Below the pieces are notes generated by a model that searched no databases, was not told the DNA's origin, and worked only from the letters and a program-made list of their open reading frames with translations. 64,000 nucleotides of DNA from a bacterium (GTDB lineage Bacteria > Pseudomonadota > Alphaproteobacteria > SP197). Each line of letters begins with the position of its first letter. Position 1 is the stretch's first letter. The stretch covers positions 1 to 64,000 of the forward strand of contig JAPPGE010000031.1 of NCBI GenBank assembly GCA_028821455.1, given 5' to 3'. The translations under genes and the position numbers were made by a program. Below, piece by piece: positions 42,935-51,293 of this stretch.

Positions 42935-44406
42935 GGCGCTCCTCCAAGGAGCCGTGCCGCGGTGTTGGCCACGCCGACCGTGAGGTCGGTGGTCACGCCA
43001 AGAACGATACAGAGCGCGCACAGGACGACGGCCGGTATCACCAGCATGGCCGGCGCCTCGTCTCTTGCTCCCGGCGGCGGGTCCGTGAAGTAGGCAACAT
43101 CGACCACACGCCAGATGTAGATCACCGCAATCAGCGAGGCGCCCACAATGACGAGGGCGAGCGGCCACAGCCCGGCGTCAAGGGCGCTGCTCACAAGATA
43201 CCACTTGGAGATGAAACCCACGGTCGCCGGAACGCCGATCATCGAGAGCCCGGCGACGACAAAGCAGCCCATGGTCAGCGGCATGCGCCGTCCGAGGCCC
43301 CGGAAACTCTCCATGTCCGCCTTGCCCAGTCTCATGATGACGCAGGCCATGACCAGAAAGAGCGCCCCCTTCATGAGTCCGTGGTTGAAGACATGGACAA
43401 TGGCGGCAATGAGGCCATCATGATTGGCAAAACCGATGGCGGCGGCGATGTAGCCCACCTGGGCAACGCTGGAATAGGCAAGCATGCGCCTGAGATCGTG
43501 CTGCCACACTGCGACGATGGATCCGGCGACAGCGCCTGCCAGCCCCAGGGGTACGAGCACCCACCCGATCTTCATCTCCCCGAAGGCGTAGTCCGCTCCG
43601 AAGACGCTGTAGACAAGGCGCAACAGCATGTAGGCGCCGATCTTGGTTGCCGTGGCGCCGAAGAAGGCGGACACCAGAGACGGCGCATAGGTATAGGCGT
43701 TGGGCATCCAGGAGTGGGCAGGGAAGATGGCCGCCTTGATGGCCGTTCCGATGAGAACGAAGGCTAGAGCAGCCTGGACTGGCGCCGTGTGGCTGACACC
43801 CGGAAGACGGGCGGCCATGTCCGCCATGTTGAGGGTGCCGGTCATCATGTAGGCAAGCCCGATACCGACGAGAATGAACGTGGCGCCGATGGTTCCCTGG
43901 ACGAGATAGTGGAAGGCCGCCCGCGTCGCCCGCCGGTCGATACCCATGGCCACGAGCGCATAGCTCGCCAGAGACGAGATCTCGAGGAAGACGTAGAGAT
44001 TGAAGATGTCGCCGGTAATGGCGATGCCGAGCATCCCGGCAAGGGCGAGCAGTGCCATCGTGTGGAACAGATGGCGCGCCCTGTGCACCACCTCGACATT
44101 AATGCCGATCCGGGTTGCCGGCATGATGATGGCGGCCATGCCTGACACCAGGACCAGGACCAGGGCGTTGAGAGGATCGATCACATAGGCGATGCCGAGA
44201 ATCTCGGGCCAGCCGCCCATGGTGTAGTGGATGGGACCCGCATCGAGAACATGTTCCAGAAGCGCGACGGAGATGGCGAAGGTGATCCATGCCACCACGA
44301 CAGCAAACATCCAGGCCAGACGGGGCCTGCCCATGAGCGCACACAAGGGCGCACCGATGAGCGGCACCGCCACCTGGAGTGCGGGAAGCTGCTGGAGCAA
44401 ACTCAT
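42931..44406 (-). CDS. mnhD: Na+/H+ antiporter subunit D (first copy)
   Basis: A 491-residue MrpD/MnhD protein with about 14 segments. The key Glu is in FNLYVFLEISSLASYALVA near residue 147, the Lys in GTAIKAAIFPAHSWMPNAY near 225 and another in GLMKGALFLV near 335. This is the most canonical of the three copies. It follows mnhC by only 4 bp. In Mrp complexes MrpD conducts protons in exchange for sodium or other cations. Confidence 0.92.
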   Translation of the reverse strand: MSLLQQLPALQVAVPLIGAPLCALMGRPRLAWMFAVVVAWITFAISVALLEHVLDAGPIHYTMGGWPEILGIAYVIDPLNALVLVLVSGMAAIIMPATRIGINVEVVHRARHLFHTMALLALAGMLGIAITGDIFNLYVFLEISSLASYALVAMGIDRRATRAAFHYLVQGTIGATFILVGIGLAYMMTGTLNMADMAARLPGVSHTAPVQAALAFVLIGTAIKAAIFPAHSWMPNAYTYAPSLVSAFFGATATKIGAYMLLRLVYSVFGADYAFGEMKIGWVLVPLGLAGAVAGSIVAVWQHDLRRMLAYSSVAQVGYIAAAIGFANHDGLIAAIVHVFNHGLMKGALFLVMACVIMRLGKADMESFRGLGRRMPLTMGCFVVAGLSMIGVPATVGFISKWYLVSSALDAGLWPLALVIVGASLIAVIYIWRVVDVAYFTDPPPGARDEAPAMLVIPAVVLCALCIVLGVTTDLTVGVANTAARLLGGAP

Positions 44407-44410
44407 GCGG

Positions 44411-44773
44411 TCAGTCCAGGTCTGCCTTGGCCATCTCGTCTTCTTCGATGGAACTGTAGGATTCGCGGATGCGCACGATCAGTGCGAGCGCCAGCGACGT
44501 GGTCGCCACTGCAACCACGATGGCTGTCAGGATGAGAACATGGGGCAGCGGGTTGGTGTAGAGCACCGCGTCCTCATGGACGATAGGCGCCGTGCCGTCC
44601 CGGACATTGGAGAGAGAGATGTAGAACAGGAAGACACCGCCCTGGAAGATGTTGAGACCGGCCACCTTCTTGATGAGGTTGCCGCGGGTCATGACGATGT
44701 AGAGTCCGATCATCAGCAGCGCGACCGAACCCCACTGCAGGGCATGTCCGATGACGAAATCGACCGGGTTCAT
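44411..44773 (-). CDS. mnhC: Na+/H+ antiporter subunit C (NuoK-like)
   Basis: A 120-residue NuoK/MrpC homolog with three hydrophobic segments. The Asn/Gln-containing block GLNIFQGGVFLFYISL and the HVLILTAIVVAVATTSLALAL segment are family-typical. The ATG at 44773 overlaps the mnhB stop by 4 bp. It contributes to the Mrp membrane complex. Confidence 0.92.
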   Translation of the reverse strand: MNPVDFVIGHALQWGSVALLMIGLYIVMTRGNLIKKVAGLNIFQGGVFLFYISLSNVRDGTAPIVHEDAVLYTNPLPHVLILTAIVVAVATTSLALALIVRIRESYSSIEEDEMAKADLD

Positions 44774-45195
44774 CGCCGTGCCCTGCGTTCGGCAAAGACG
44801 AGAAAGACGGCGGTCAACACACCGGCGACCGTGATTCCGACGCCAAGCTCGATGATGATGATACCGGCATGCTGTCCATGCACAGGATCGGCACTGTCGA
44901 GAACACTGTAGTTGAGGTACTCGCCACCCAGCGCCATCGTCGCAAAACCGGTGCCGGCATAGAGAATCAACCCGCAACACACCATAGCCATGACGGCGGA
45001 CATGGGCACCGCCTCGACGGCTCTCCTGATTCCAAAGACGATGGTGTAGACGATGATGCCCGTGGCGAAGATGACGCCGGCCTGAAAGCCGCCCCCCGGG
45101 CCGTAGTCTCCGTGCATCTGCACGTAGAGTGCAAACAGGAGGATGAACGGCACCATGATCTTGACGACCACGCGAACGAGAATGAACTCGTTCAT
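44770..45195 (-). CDS. mnhB: Na+/H+ antiporter subunit B
   Basis: A 141-residue MnhB/MrpB protein with four membrane segments. The signature HGDYGPGGGFQAGVIFATG is present near residue 28-46. It overlaps the upstream gene by 4 bp and mnhC by 4 bp. MrpB is an essential structural subunit of the antiporter. Confidence 0.93.
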   Translation of the reverse strand: MNEFILVRVVVKIMVPFILLFALYVQMHGDYGPGGGFQAGVIFATGIIVYTIVFGIRRAVEAVPMSAVMAMVCCGLILYAGTGFATMALGGEYLNYSVLDSADPVHGQHAGIIIIELGVGITVAGVLTAVFLVFAERRARR

Positions 45196-45737
45196 GCCTC
45201 ACCCTTGCGCCAGTGCCGCAGCAGGGCGATGACGCCAATCCCGGCGGTGAAGATCACCGCGACCTCCCCCAGCGTGTCGAAGCCCCGGTAACTGGCGAGG
45301 ATCGCCGTCACCATGTTGGGAACTCCGGTACTCGCCGGACTCTCGGCGATGTAGCGGGCGGCGACATGAAGGTTGGCCGGGGATGCCGGATCCCCGAGGA
45401 GCGGCATGTCGAGGGTGGCATAGAGAAGGCCTGCACCCGATGCGAGGCTCACCAGGAGCGCCAGGATCCGTTCTGCGGACCGTCGCCGCCACGGCTCTTC
45501 CCGGCGCGTCGTCAGCGAGATCGCCGCCAGCATGAGGGCAAGGGAAATGCCGGCACCCACCACGGCTTCCGTAAAGGCAACGTCGACGGCATCGAGCAGC
45601 GTGTAGACCGTTGCCAGAATGAAACTCATGGCGCCTGCCAGAATGGCGACCGCGAGCAGGCTGGTCAGCCTGGTGATGGCGAGGGCCAGGACGATCAACA
45701 GGACGACAAGCCCGAAAATGGAATATTCTTCCGTCAC
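45192..45737 (-). CDS. MrpA C-terminal-like subunit (DUF4040 plus MnhB-like)
   Basis: A 181-residue membrane protein equal to the last two parts of MrpA: a DUF4040 segment (LLDAVDVAFTEAVVGAGISLALML) followed by an MrpB-N-like region that ends DTLGEVAVIFTAGIGVIALL. In archaeal Mbh-type complexes these correspond to separate D and E subunits. The GTG at 45737 overlaps the mnhG stop by 4 bp and fixes the start. The large NuoL-like N-terminal part of MrpA is not encoded next to it. Confidence 0.87.
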   Translation of the reverse strand: MTEEYSIFGLVVLLIVLALAITRLTSLLAVAILAGAMSFILATVYTLLDAVDVAFTEAVVGAGISLALMLAAISLTTRREEPWRRRSAERILALLVSLASGAGLLYATLDMPLLGDPASPANLHVAARYIAESPASTGVPNMVTAILASYRGFDTLGEVAVIFTAGIGVIALLRHWRKGEA

Positions 45738-46066
45738 GAATTCGTGCTCTGGCTGTCGTCCGCATCTCCGGAATCGGGGGAGAGACCTCCGAGCAGCGCC
45801 GCGTGCCCCACGGCGTGGCTTGCGGCTGGTGTCGTCAGGAACAGCACGAAACCGATCAGCAGCAGTTTCAGTGTGTTGAGCCCCGGTTCGGTCTGCAGGA
45901 TGAGCCCCAGCAGGATCAGGCCCACACCGCCGGTATCGGCCAGACTGCCGGCATGCAGTCTCGTGAAGAGATTCGGCAGGCGCACCATGCCGAGCGCGCT
46001 CGTCACCATCAACAGACCGCCGGTCACCAGGGCGATCCAGCTCACAGCGTCGATCAGAATGTTCAA
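45734..46066 (-). CDS. mnhG: Na+/H+ antiporter subunit G
   Basis: A 110-residue MrpG protein with three hydrophobic segments and the family blocks MVRLPNLFTRLHAGSLADTGGVGLILLG and TTPAASHAVGHAA. The polar tail SGDADDSQSTNS is extra. It overlaps mnhF by 4 bp upstream and the next gene by 4 bp. Confidence 0.93.
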   Translation of the reverse strand: MNILIDAVSWIALVTGGLLMVTSALGMVRLPNLFTRLHAGSLADTGGVGLILLGLILQTEPGLNTLKLLLIGFVLFLTTPAASHAVGHAALLGGLSPDSGDADDSQSTNS

Positions 46067-46326
46067 GGTTCATCTCCAAGGTGGCCGAACCTGAAGTACT
46101 TCAACGCCGCAAGGGTGCCGACAAAGTTGAGCAGGGCATAGGCAATGGAGAGGTCGAGGAAATCCGGCCGGTCCGTCAGGTAGCCCGTCACCGCGATCAG
46201 CAGCACCGTCATCGTACCGTGAACGTTGACCCCGAGAATGCGGTCGTAGGGCGTGGGACCCCTGACGACCCGCACCAGGGTGATGGCCATGGACGCCACC
46301 AGCAAGGCTGTCACCGTCACAAACAT
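46063..46326 (-). CDS. mnhF: Na+/H+ antiporter subunit F
   Basis: An 87-residue MrpF protein with three membrane segments and the conserved RVVRGPTPYDRILGVNV block plus the DFLDLSIAYALLNFVG segment carrying a membrane Asp. Its ATG shares one base with the mnhE stop (TGATG) and its stop overlaps mnhG. Confidence 0.93.
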   Translation of the reverse strand: MFVTVTALLVASMAITLVRVVRGPTPYDRILGVNVHGTMTVLLIAVTGYLTDRPDFLDLSIAYALLNFVGTLAALKYFRFGHLGDEP

Positions 46327-46793
46327 CAGCGACGGCCCTCGACGGCGCTGACCCGGCGGTCCATCTCGCCCTGATGCAGATCTTCAAGGCTCTTCCTGGA
46401 AAGAGCGTGCACGTGGATGCGGTCCTCGAGAACCGACAGGGAGACGGTACCCGGGGTGAGGGTGATCGAATTGGCGAACACGACGAGACCCACCGGTGTC
46501 TTCTGGCTGGCCGGCACCCAGGCCGACCCGGAATCAATTTTCATCGACGGAGCAAGGATGGTGCGTGCCACGGCAAGGTTGGCGAGCGCAATCTGGCAGA
46601 CAAGCCAGGGCAGGTAGAGGACGACTCGGCCAAGAAGCTGGATCGGAAACCCTTCCTCGTCGATCATTCCCATGCGATGGGCGATGATCACGACAAGAAG
46701 CACGCTGACCACACCCGATGCGAGAAGAAACGGGTCGGTGGAGCCACTGAGGACGAACCATACGCACAAGAGCACGACCGCGAGGCTGATCAT
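46326..46793 (-). CDS. mnhE: Na+/H+ antiporter subunit E
   Basis: A 155-residue MrpE protein: two N-terminal hydrophobic segments, then the soluble domain with VFANSITLTPGTVSLSV and the HVHALSRKS block, all typical. It is the first gene of the 13-gene run that ends with coxM. The ATG at 46793 matches the family. The divergent DUF192 gene begins nearby, so the antiporter promoter must lie in the short region between them. Confidence 0.92.
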   Translation of the reverse strand: MISLAVVLLCVWFVLSGSTDPFLLASGVVSVLLVVIIAHRMGMIDEEGFPIQLLGRVVLYLPWLVCQIALANLAVARTILAPSMKIDSGSAWVPASQKTPVGLVVFANSITLTPGTVSLSVLEDRIHVHALSRKSLEDLHQGEMDRRVSAVEGRR

Positions 46794-46863
46794 GCGACCC
46801 ACAGCATCCTCTCCGTTTTCGTGGCCCGCCCGAGTATGCCCAAGAGCGAACCGGGGACAAGGC

Positions 46864-47319
46864 TTGTGTTCCCGGCTGCTCCGCGTTCTGGTGGTGGCGA
46901 TCGCCTTTCCGGCGGCCGCGGAGGATCCGGTCACGTTTGCCAGGGACGTCCTGGAGGTCGTCACCGCGGACAACCGGTCCTGGACATTCCACGTGGACCT
47001 CGCCGTCACGCCTCAACAGCGTTCCCGCGGGCTCATGTTTCGCAAGACCATGGCCGATGACGAGGGCATGCTGTTTCTCTACACCAGGGAGGCATCGCGC
47101 AGCTTCTGGATGAAGAACACCTATCTTCCCCTTGACATCATCTTTCTCGACCGCCACGGGGTGATCGTCTCCATCGCCGCCGATGCCCGGCCGCTCGACG
47201 AGACGACCATCCCTTCCGGCCTGCCTGCGGCCGGAGTCCTCGAGGTTCTCGCCGGCACGGCACGGCGGCTGGGTCTCGAACCGGGCGACCGTGTGATTCA
47301 CCGCGCTTTCGATCCCTGA
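46864..47319 (+). CDS. DUF192 family secreted protein
   Basis: About 151 residues. After a signal peptide (RLLRVLVVAIAFPAAA-EDP), the mature part is a DUF192 domain with its signature QRSRGLMFRKTM near the middle, SFWMKNTYLPLDIIFLD and GLEPGDRV. The family is widespread and has no firm function. The start at the TTG 46864 is preferred because it begins the signal peptide and follows a GGGGACAAGG stretch; the ATG at 46792 adds an unlikely Pro/Arg-rich segment and overlaps the divergent start. Confidence 0.75.
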   Translation: MCSRLLRVLVVAIAFPAAAEDPVTFARDVLEVVTADNRSWTFHVDLAVTPQQRSRGLMFRKTMADDEGMLFLYTREASRSFWMKNTYLPLDIIFLDRHGVIVSIAADARPLDETTIPSGLPAAGVLEVLAGTARRLGLEPGDRVIHRAFDP

Positions 47320-47376
47320 GCGAGAGACCCGATGGCGCCACCTGATGACTTTGCAACACGGGAGAACTCCTGAACC

Positions 47377-48072
47377 ATGATGCTCACGCCCGCGGAAATC
47401 GACCGGTTGACCCTCTTCTCGGCAGCGGAGCTCGCACGCAAGCGAAGGGCCCGGGGCCTCAGGCTCAATCAGCCCGAAGCGGTGGCGCTCATTGCCGACG
47501 AAATCATGGAGGCGGCCCGAGACGGACACACCCTCGCCGAAGTCCGCAGTGCCGCCGCGGCACTCCTGACGACCGATGACGTGCTCCCCGGCGTGGCGGA
47601 GATGATCGATCTCGTCAACGTCGATGCCCAGTTTGACGACGGCCTGAAGACGGTAACCGTCTGGCAGCCGGTACGTCCCGGAAGCAAGGCGGCGGATACC
47701 GCCTGCCGTCCCGGCGAGGTGCTTGTCGGCGACGGCGACATCACCCTCAACGACGGCAGCGCGAAGACCGAGGTCACCGTCCTCAACAGGGGCGACCGGC
47801 CGGTCCACGTGGCCAGCCACTATCACTTCTTCGAGGCCAACCGCGATCTCGAGTTCGATCGCAGATCGGCCTTCGGCAAGCGTCTCGATCTTCCCGCCGG
47901 AGCGAGCGCCCGGTTCGATCCGGGTGAACACCGCACGGTAGTACTGACCGTCATTGCCGGAAACGGAGACATCCAGGGGTTCAATCGCCTTACCGAAGGC
48001 AACATCGACGATCCGGCCGTACGGGAACGGGCTCTTGCCCGGGCCCGCGAGCGCGGATTTCGGGGGGCCTGA
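47377..48072 (+). CDS. ureAB: urease subunit gamma-beta fusion
   Basis: A 231-residue fusion of urease gamma (residues 1 to about 100: LTPAEIDRLTLFSAAELARKRRARGLRLNQPEAVALI) and beta (about 108-225: VHVASHYHFFEANRDLEFDRR). Fused gamma-beta subunits are known in other bacteria. The protein forms the structural scaffold around the alpha subunit. The conserved SHYHFFE segment is intact. The stop is followed 2 bp later by the alpha-subunit ATG, so the two are co-translated. No gene for urease maturation follows. Confidence 0.93.
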   Translation: MMLTPAEIDRLTLFSAAELARKRRARGLRLNQPEAVALIADEIMEAARDGHTLAEVRSAAAALLTTDDVLPGVAEMIDLVNVDAQFDDGLKTVTVWQPVRPGSKAADTACRPGEVLVGDGDITLNDGSAKTEVTVLNRGDRPVHVASHYHFFEANRDLEFDRRSAFGKRLDLPAGASARFDPGEHRTVVLTVIAGNGDIQGFNRLTEGNIDDPAVRERALARARERGFRGA

Positions 48073-48074
48073 CC

Positions 48075-49784
48075 ATGGCTACGATGACCCGGGAACGCTA
48101 TGCGGCCCTCTTCGGACCGACCACGGGAGACCGCATCCGTCTTGGCGACACCAGTCTTCTTGCCCGCATCGAACACGACCACGCCACCCATGGCGAGGAA
48201 GGGATCACGGGCCTCGGCAAGACCCTGCGTGGCGACGCCGGCATTCACGGCGGCCTCAGACTCGACGAGGGAGCTCTCGAGACCGTCTTTTGCAATGTCG
48301 TGGTCATGTGCCCTGTCGGCGGCATCTACAAGGCGGACGTCGGCGTGCGCGACGGCCGCATCCATGCCATCGGCAAGGCCGGCAATCCCGCCTTCATGGC
48401 CGGCGTCTCGCCAGACATGGTGATCGGTCCGGGAACCAAGCACATCAACGGACAGGGACTGATCGCCACGCCGGGAGGGATCGACGTCCACGCCCACTAC
48501 CTGCAGCCGGCCGAGGTGTGGCACGCGCTTTCGGCCGGTCTGACCACCATGATCGGCGGTGGATTTGCGGGATGCTGGACCACCGACAGTGGCGGTGGCT
48601 GGGCGAACTCCATCATGCTGCAGGCGACCCGGCGCTATCCGATGAACTTCGGACTCTTCAGCCGCGGCGGCGCCAGCCGGCCTGCCGCCATCGAGGAACA
48701 GCTGGCCTCCGGGGTCATCGGCGTGAAGATCCACGAGGACCTCGGGGCCACGCCGGCTCTCATCGACACCTGTCTCGGCGTTGCCGACCGCCTGGACTTC
48801 CAGGTCCAGCTGCACACCGACTCGATGAACGAATCGGGGTTTTACGAGACAACGATGGAGGCCATCGCGGGCCGTACCATTCACATGTACCACACCGAGG
48901 GCGCCGGTGGCGGACACGCGCCCGACATCATCCGCTGCAACGGAGAACGCCATTGCCTGCCGTCCTCCACCACGCCCACCAATCCCTTCACCCTCAATGC
49001 CCTGGGCGAGCACATGGACATGATGATGCTGTGCCACACCCTGAGAGGGGATGTGCCGGAGGATGTCGCCTTCGCCGAGAGCCGGCTGCGCCCCCAGTCC
49101 ATGGCCGCCGAGGACGTGCTGCATGATCTCGGCGCCATCTCCATGGCCGGTTCTGACGCCGAGGGGATGGGTCGGGTCATGGATGTGATCGCCGGCATGT
49201 GGCGCCTCGCCTCGGCGATGAAGGATCGCCGGGGGCCGCTTGCCGATGAACCCTTCGACAATGCGGACAATGCCCGGATCCTGCGTTATCTCGCCAAGGT
49301 GACCATCAATCCTGCCATCACCTTCGGCATCGCCGGGGATATCGGCAGCATCGAGGTCGGCAAGATTGCCGATATCGTCCTGTGGCGTCCGGAGTTCTTC
49401 GGGGTCAAGGCACAGCAGGTCTTCAAGGCCGGCGCCGAGGTGTGGAGTCCGTCGGGCACGGCCGCAGCATCGCTGTCGATAAGCGAACCCCTCATGTATC
49501 GCGAGTCCTGGCCCGCCTGCGGCGGCGGTCCCGACCGGGTGTCGTTCCTCTTCGTCCATCCCCTTGCCATCGACAGCGGTCTCGATCGAAGGCTCGGCCT
49601 CGGCCGGACATTGCTGCCGGCAACGGGAACGCGGCATCTTTCCAAGAAGGACATGGTCCGCAATGATGCCCTGCCGCAAATCAGGGTCGATCCGGGAACC
49701 TTCGAAGTCCATGCCGACGGCGTTCTCCTCGACGTCCCTCCCATCCATCACGTGGCTCTCTCCAGGCGCTATTTCCTCTTGTGA
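48075..49784 (+). CDS. ureC: urease alpha subunit, divergent
   Basis: The 569-residue catalytic subunit that hydrolyses urea to ammonia and carbamate. Nickel and catalytic residues are all kept: H139 and H141 (DVHAH), carbamylated K218 and H220 (VKIHED), H247, H273 (HTEGAGGGHAPD), C320-H321 in the flap (MLCHTLR) and D361 (AGSDAEGMG). The region after the first nickel pair is unusual: where most ureases have GTGPAAGTHATTCTPG this one has GFAGCWTTDSGGGWAN, about four residues shorter, and the flap lacks the second His. Substrate handling or oligomer contacts may differ. Nickel insertion would need accessory proteins encoded elsewhere. Confidence 0.92.
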   Translation: MATMTRERYAALFGPTTGDRIRLGDTSLLARIEHDHATHGEEGITGLGKTLRGDAGIHGGLRLDEGALETVFCNVVVMCPVGGIYKADVGVRDGRIHAIGKAGNPAFMAGVSPDMVIGPGTKHINGQGLIATPGGIDVHAHYLQPAEVWHALSAGLTTMIGGGFAGCWTTDSGGGWANSIMLQATRRYPMNFGLFSRGGASRPAAIEEQLASGVIGVKIHEDLGATPALIDTCLGVADRLDFQVQLHTDSMNESGFYETTMEAIAGRTIHMYHTEGAGGGHAPDIIRCNGERHCLPSSTTPTNPFTLNALGEHMDMMMLCHTLRGDVPEDVAFAESRLRPQSMAAEDVLHDLGAISMAGSDAEGMGRVMDVIAGMWRLASAMKDRRGPLADEPFDNADNARILRYLAKVTINPAITFGIAGDIGSIEVGKIADIVLWRPEFFGVKAQQVFKAGAEVWSPSGTAAASLSISEPLMYRESWPACGGGPDRVSFLFVHPLAIDSGLDRRLGLGRTLLPATGTRHLSKKDMVRNDALPQIRVDPGTFEVHADGVLLDVPPIHHVALSRRYFLL

Positions 49785-49910
49785 CGGTTTCGGCGCCAGC
49801 CTGATTCCGGCGCCGGCCTGGGCGTCACCGGAAATCGGTATTTTCGGACTGGATTCACGCGCTCCGATGGGGCATAGGCGGCAGCCTCATCTGCGCGGGG
49901 ACTGTCGCCC

Positions 49911-51167
49911 TTGATTGCAGCAATCTTCGGTGTCTGGGCAGTCATCGTCAGCATCTCCCTGCTGATGTCCGGCAACGCGCTCCAGGGCTCGCTTCTCGGC
50001 CTGAGAGCGCCGTCTGCCGGCTTTCCGGACCTGGTGACCGGCATCATCATGTCGAGCTACTACTTCGGGTTCGTCTTCGGAGCTCTCGCGGTGCCCCGTC
50101 TCGTCGAGCGCGTGGGCCACATCCGCGTGTTCACGGCGCTCGCCTCGCTCGCCTCGATTTCGGCCCTGGGCCACGCGGTTGTTGTCGATGCCCCCGTGTG
50201 GGCGGTGCTGCGCATTCTCACCGGCTTCTGCAACATCGGCCTCTTCATCATCGCCGAAAGCTGGCTGAACGACCGCTCGACAAACGAGACACGCGGTCAG
50301 TTGCTTGGCGTCTACATGATCGCCATGTCCGGCTCGATGGCAGTCGGCCCCTTGCTCCTCAACGTTGCGGATCCGGCCGGCCCTGTCCTCTTCATGACCG
50401 CATCAATCCTCGTCTCCCTGGCCGTGTTGCCGGTGTCGCTCACCACCTATCCCGCACCACGCTTCGAGAACCCGGCCAGACTGGGTGTCGTCGAACTGGT
50501 GAAAACATCGCCACTGGGAGTCGCCGGGTGCTTCACCAATGGCGCCACCTCGGGGGCTCTTGTCTGGCTGGCGTCACTCTACGCCACGGGCCTTGGCATG
50601 GACGTCGGCAATGTTTCCCTCTTCATGGCGGCCACCATCGTCGGCGGCATCGTCCTGATCTGGCCGATCGGCCGACTGAGCGACCGCTTCGATCGCCGGA
50701 AGATCCTGACGATCGTGGCTTTCACGGGCGGTGCCGCCGCCAGCCTTGCTGCTCTCTTCGCCGGTCCCGAACCCCTGATCCAGATCATCGCCGTGGCGGT
50801 TGTCGGGTGTTTCCTGTCGCCGCTCTATTCGCTCTCGATCGCGCACACGAACGATCATCTCAGGCCGGAACAGATGGTGGCCGCCTCCAGCGGACTGCTG
50901 CTCGCCGCCGGGGTCGGCGGCATCCTCGGGCCGACCGTCGCCGGCGCGATGATGCAGATCGCCGGGCCGGCAGGCTACTTCTGGTTCCCGGCGTCAGCGA
51001 TGTTGCTGCTTGGCGGCTTCGCCCTCTACCGCATGACGCGTCGCGCACCGGTGCCGATGGAGGAACAGCGCGATTTCGTGACGGTGGTGAGAACCTCCCA
51101 GGTGCTGACCGAATCGGCCCTGCGCGACCACATGGACCGCGATCTGGGACGCACGGCCAAGTGGTAG
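49911..51167 (+). CDS. MFS transporter, YcaD-like
   Basis: A 418-residue transporter with about 12 hydrophobic segments and the MFS loop motif GRLSDRFDRRK near residue 255. The opening residues (YYFGFVFGALAVPRLVERVGH) and ESWLNDRS match the YcaD-like group. The polar C-terminal tail of about 35 residues is typical there. The start is a TTG, in keeping with the first hydrophobic segment beginning at once. It follows urease by 126 bp and could transport a urease-related compound, but nothing in the sequence proves this. Confidence 0.85.
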   Translation: MIAAIFGVWAVIVSISLLMSGNALQGSLLGLRAPSAGFPDLVTGIIMSSYYFGFVFGALAVPRLVERVGHIRVFTALASLASISALGHAVVVDAPVWAVLRILTGFCNIGLFIIAESWLNDRSTNETRGQLLGVYMIAMSGSMAVGPLLLNVADPAGPVLFMTASILVSLAVLPVSLTTYPAPRFENPARLGVVELVKTSPLGVAGCFTNGATSGALVWLASLYATGLGMDVGNVSLFMAATIVGGIVLIWPIGRLSDRFDRRKILTIVAFTGGAAASLAALFAGPEPLIQIIAVAVVGCFLSPLYSLSIAHTNDHLRPEQMVAASSGLLLAAGVGGILGPTVAGAMMQIAGPAGYFWFPASAMLLLGGFALYRMTRRAPVPMEEQRDFVTVVRTSQVLTESALRDHMDRDLGRTAKW

Positions 51168-51293
51168 GCCGATACACCGGTCGCGGGCATTGCCTCTCGT
51201 CGCCCGTTGCCCTCATTCTTGGCCGGCACCCGCCCGCCAGGGATCATCCGTTCCCGATGCCACCCGAACCCTTCACATCGCAGGCCGCCTGAC

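Noticed and set aside
41414-43093. 559-residue plus-strand ORF opposite the second MrpD copy
   Set aside because: Antisense of a membrane protein, giving the expected charged, Gln/Arg-rich shadow.
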